From CAZPXZ01 sp965219495 (GTDB lineage: Bacteria; Pseudomonadota; Alphaproteobacteria; Rhodobacterales; CAZPXZ01), in assembly GCA_965219495.1 (NCBI GenBank), contig OZ244777.1, positions 2,976,001 to 3,040,000 on the forward strand: a stretch of DNA of 64,000 bases. The letters are read 5' to 3'. A program made the translations under genes and the position numbers. A model generated the notes under the pieces. That model was not told the origin of the DNA and ran no database searches. It saw only the letters and a program-made list of their open reading frames with translations. Below, in pieces: positions 63,129 through 64,000 of the stretch (the stretch's first letter is position 1; each line of letters opens with the position of its first letter).

Positions 63129-64000
63129 TTACCGCTCACCGCCAAAACCTGCCGCAATATCTTCACGCCGAAGAACGCCGCCCATGGCCTGGTGGGAGCG
63201 CCCGAAAAAGGCGCCAGTGACTTCGCCGTCATCGTCGCCAACGTTGCGGGTCCCGGTCCGGGAGAAGGTGTTGCCGTTGATGTCGATTTGATAGTTCAGG
63301 TCGCCGTCTCCCCAAACCGAGCCGCTGCCGATCGACCCCGGCGCCTGGCCTGCGATCCAGAATTCGAGCTCGGTAAAGCCCAAGTCCCCGGTGAGCGTGG
63401 CCAGCTGCACAGTAAGATCGGCCGCGCCCCCGACGGCTTGTCGCCGGCTTGTAAAGCCCAGCAGGCGTCCTGACCATGTGGCGCTTCCGAATAGCTGCTG
63501 GTTGTTCTCAAGATTGATGGCTGGCGCTGGTCCGAGGGCCCATGGCTGTATGATTCCGTTGCTCAGCTTGGTGCCAAAGGAAACTGTCGCGCCCAGCGCA
63601 GTAAAATCTCCCCGAACATGGATGGATGTGGCCGTCCAGGGTCCCAGATCTTGGGCGATTTCGGCGGGGTTGGCGCCCGGGCGAATTCGACTGTAAACGG
63701 CGAGAAGGGCCTCCCGGTCGAACGGACTCAACACGTAAACGTTCTTTCCTGGATTTTGAAGCTTCGCGACCATGATCGAATCGGGGTACATATTCTCGTC
63801 GGCGTGCCCGCTGTGGAAGAGCGTATGGATCATTTCGTGAACAAGGACCTCTAGTCGCAACGCCCCGGAGGCGCGCGTGTGGTCGACCCACACCTGTGCC
63901 GAGATGGTTGGATCACCTATTGACCACCAAGTCGCAAAACCGATTACCTCGTCGTCAGTCGGACTTTCTGGATGCGACCAGTCCTTGCGCGCCGCAAATT
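63129..64000 (-). CDS. Metalloprotease-like surface protein with TbpB-like barrel (5' partial)
   Basis: The minus-strand frame is open to the window edge, so the N-terminus is outside. The visible part begins with KDWSHPESPTDDEVIGFATWWS. It then shows a zinc-protease signature VHEMIHTLFHSGH (HExxH with third histidine six residues later), followed by SIMVAKLQNPGKNVYVLSPFDREALLAVYSR as in matrixin/metzincin-like enzymes. From about residue 140 the sequence changes to a beta-rich part ending GAFFGRSHQAMGGVLRREDIAAGFGGER. This resembles the last strands of transferrin-binding-protein-B-type and Slam-dependent lipoprotein barrels. It is probably exported; the substrate is unknown. Confidence 0.75.
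   Translation of the reverse strand, partial: FAARKDWSHPESPTDDEVIGFATWWSIGDPTISAQVWVDHTRASGALRLEVLVHEMIHTLFHSGHADENMYPDSIMVAKLQNPGKNVYVLSPFDREALLAVYSRIRPGANPAEIAQDLGPWTATSIHVRGDFTALGATVSFGTKLSNGIIQPWALGPAPAINLENNQQLFGSATWSGRLLGFTSRRQAVGGAADLTVQLATLTGDLGFTELEFWIAGQAPGSIGSGSVWGDGDLNYQIDINGNTFSRTGTRNVGDDDGEVTGAFFGRSHQAMGGVLRREDIAAGFGGER

Noticed and set aside
1..64000. CRISPR array
   Set aside because: No regularly spaced short repeats were seen; the repeats found are pairs only.

Overview
The window looks like a chromosomal segment of an alphaproteobacterium, close to the replication origin. The evidence is the ancestral block hemE-hemJ-rho-mnmE-mnmG-parA-parB with the convergent leuS-lptE-holA, two perfect parS palindromes, a DUF3576 lipoprotein next to leuS, the NDUFA9-like gene beside uppP, and a rnd-kdsD-lptC-lptA-lptB run. 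Core genes are G+C-rich. No 16S rRNA gene is present, so I do not name a genus.

Layout: 0-9.3 kb is ordinary core (hslU end, lipoprotein, leuS, lptE, holA, then parB, parA, mnmG on the other strand). The usual rsmG between mnmG and parA is missing and only a parS-bearing stub is left. 9.3-16.1 kb is an insertion between mnmG and mnmE. It carries a proteasome-like Ntn-hydrolase gene with an internal stop, a small basic partner, and a three-gene glycolipid operon (GT2, UPF0104 flippase-like protein, FAD oxidoreductase). 18.6-27.3 kb is a second insertion between mnmE/qor and rho. It begins with genetic debris (ssb relic, toxin-antitoxin pair with a truncated toxin, ADP-ribosylglycohydrolase/DUF3800 chimera). 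It continues with an intact four-gene operon: a coiled-coil protein, a BREX-type ATPase homologue without a Walker A motif, a BrxD-like ATPase and a SNF2-type helicase. This operon is the best candidate for a poorly described defence system. 27.3-38.4 kb returns to core functions: nuclease, rho (inverted relative to hemJ/hemE), haem synthesis, ferredoxin, a EutB-like lyase, LPS transport genes, RNase D, tRNA-Leu, NDUFA9-like, uppP.

38.4-63.1 kb is a mobile and surface-glycan region with visibly lower G+C from about 42 to 55.9 kb. It holds a GT25, two related multidomain CgeB/GT2 glycosyltransferases (one fused to a methyltransferase), a membrane-anchored heparinase II/III-type lyase, a GT4 and wecC/wecB for UDP-ManNAcA. 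These fit synthesis of a uronic-acid-containing surface polysaccharide. Among them lie an intact ISKra4-type element, a broken IS256, a decayed ISKra4, a DruA-like/ISAs1 fusion split by an amber codon, a second broken DUF4338 gene, a frameshifted IS1634-type transposase, and a decayed copy of a widespread protein family of unknown function whose 3' end is repeated nearby. The window ends inside a secreted-type metalloprotease with a TbpB-like barrel domain.

Overall the sequence shows a conserved origin-proximal backbone invaded by accessory DNA in which many accessory genes, but few core genes, are decaying. All identifications rest on reading motifs and remembered family resemblance; no database search was possible.
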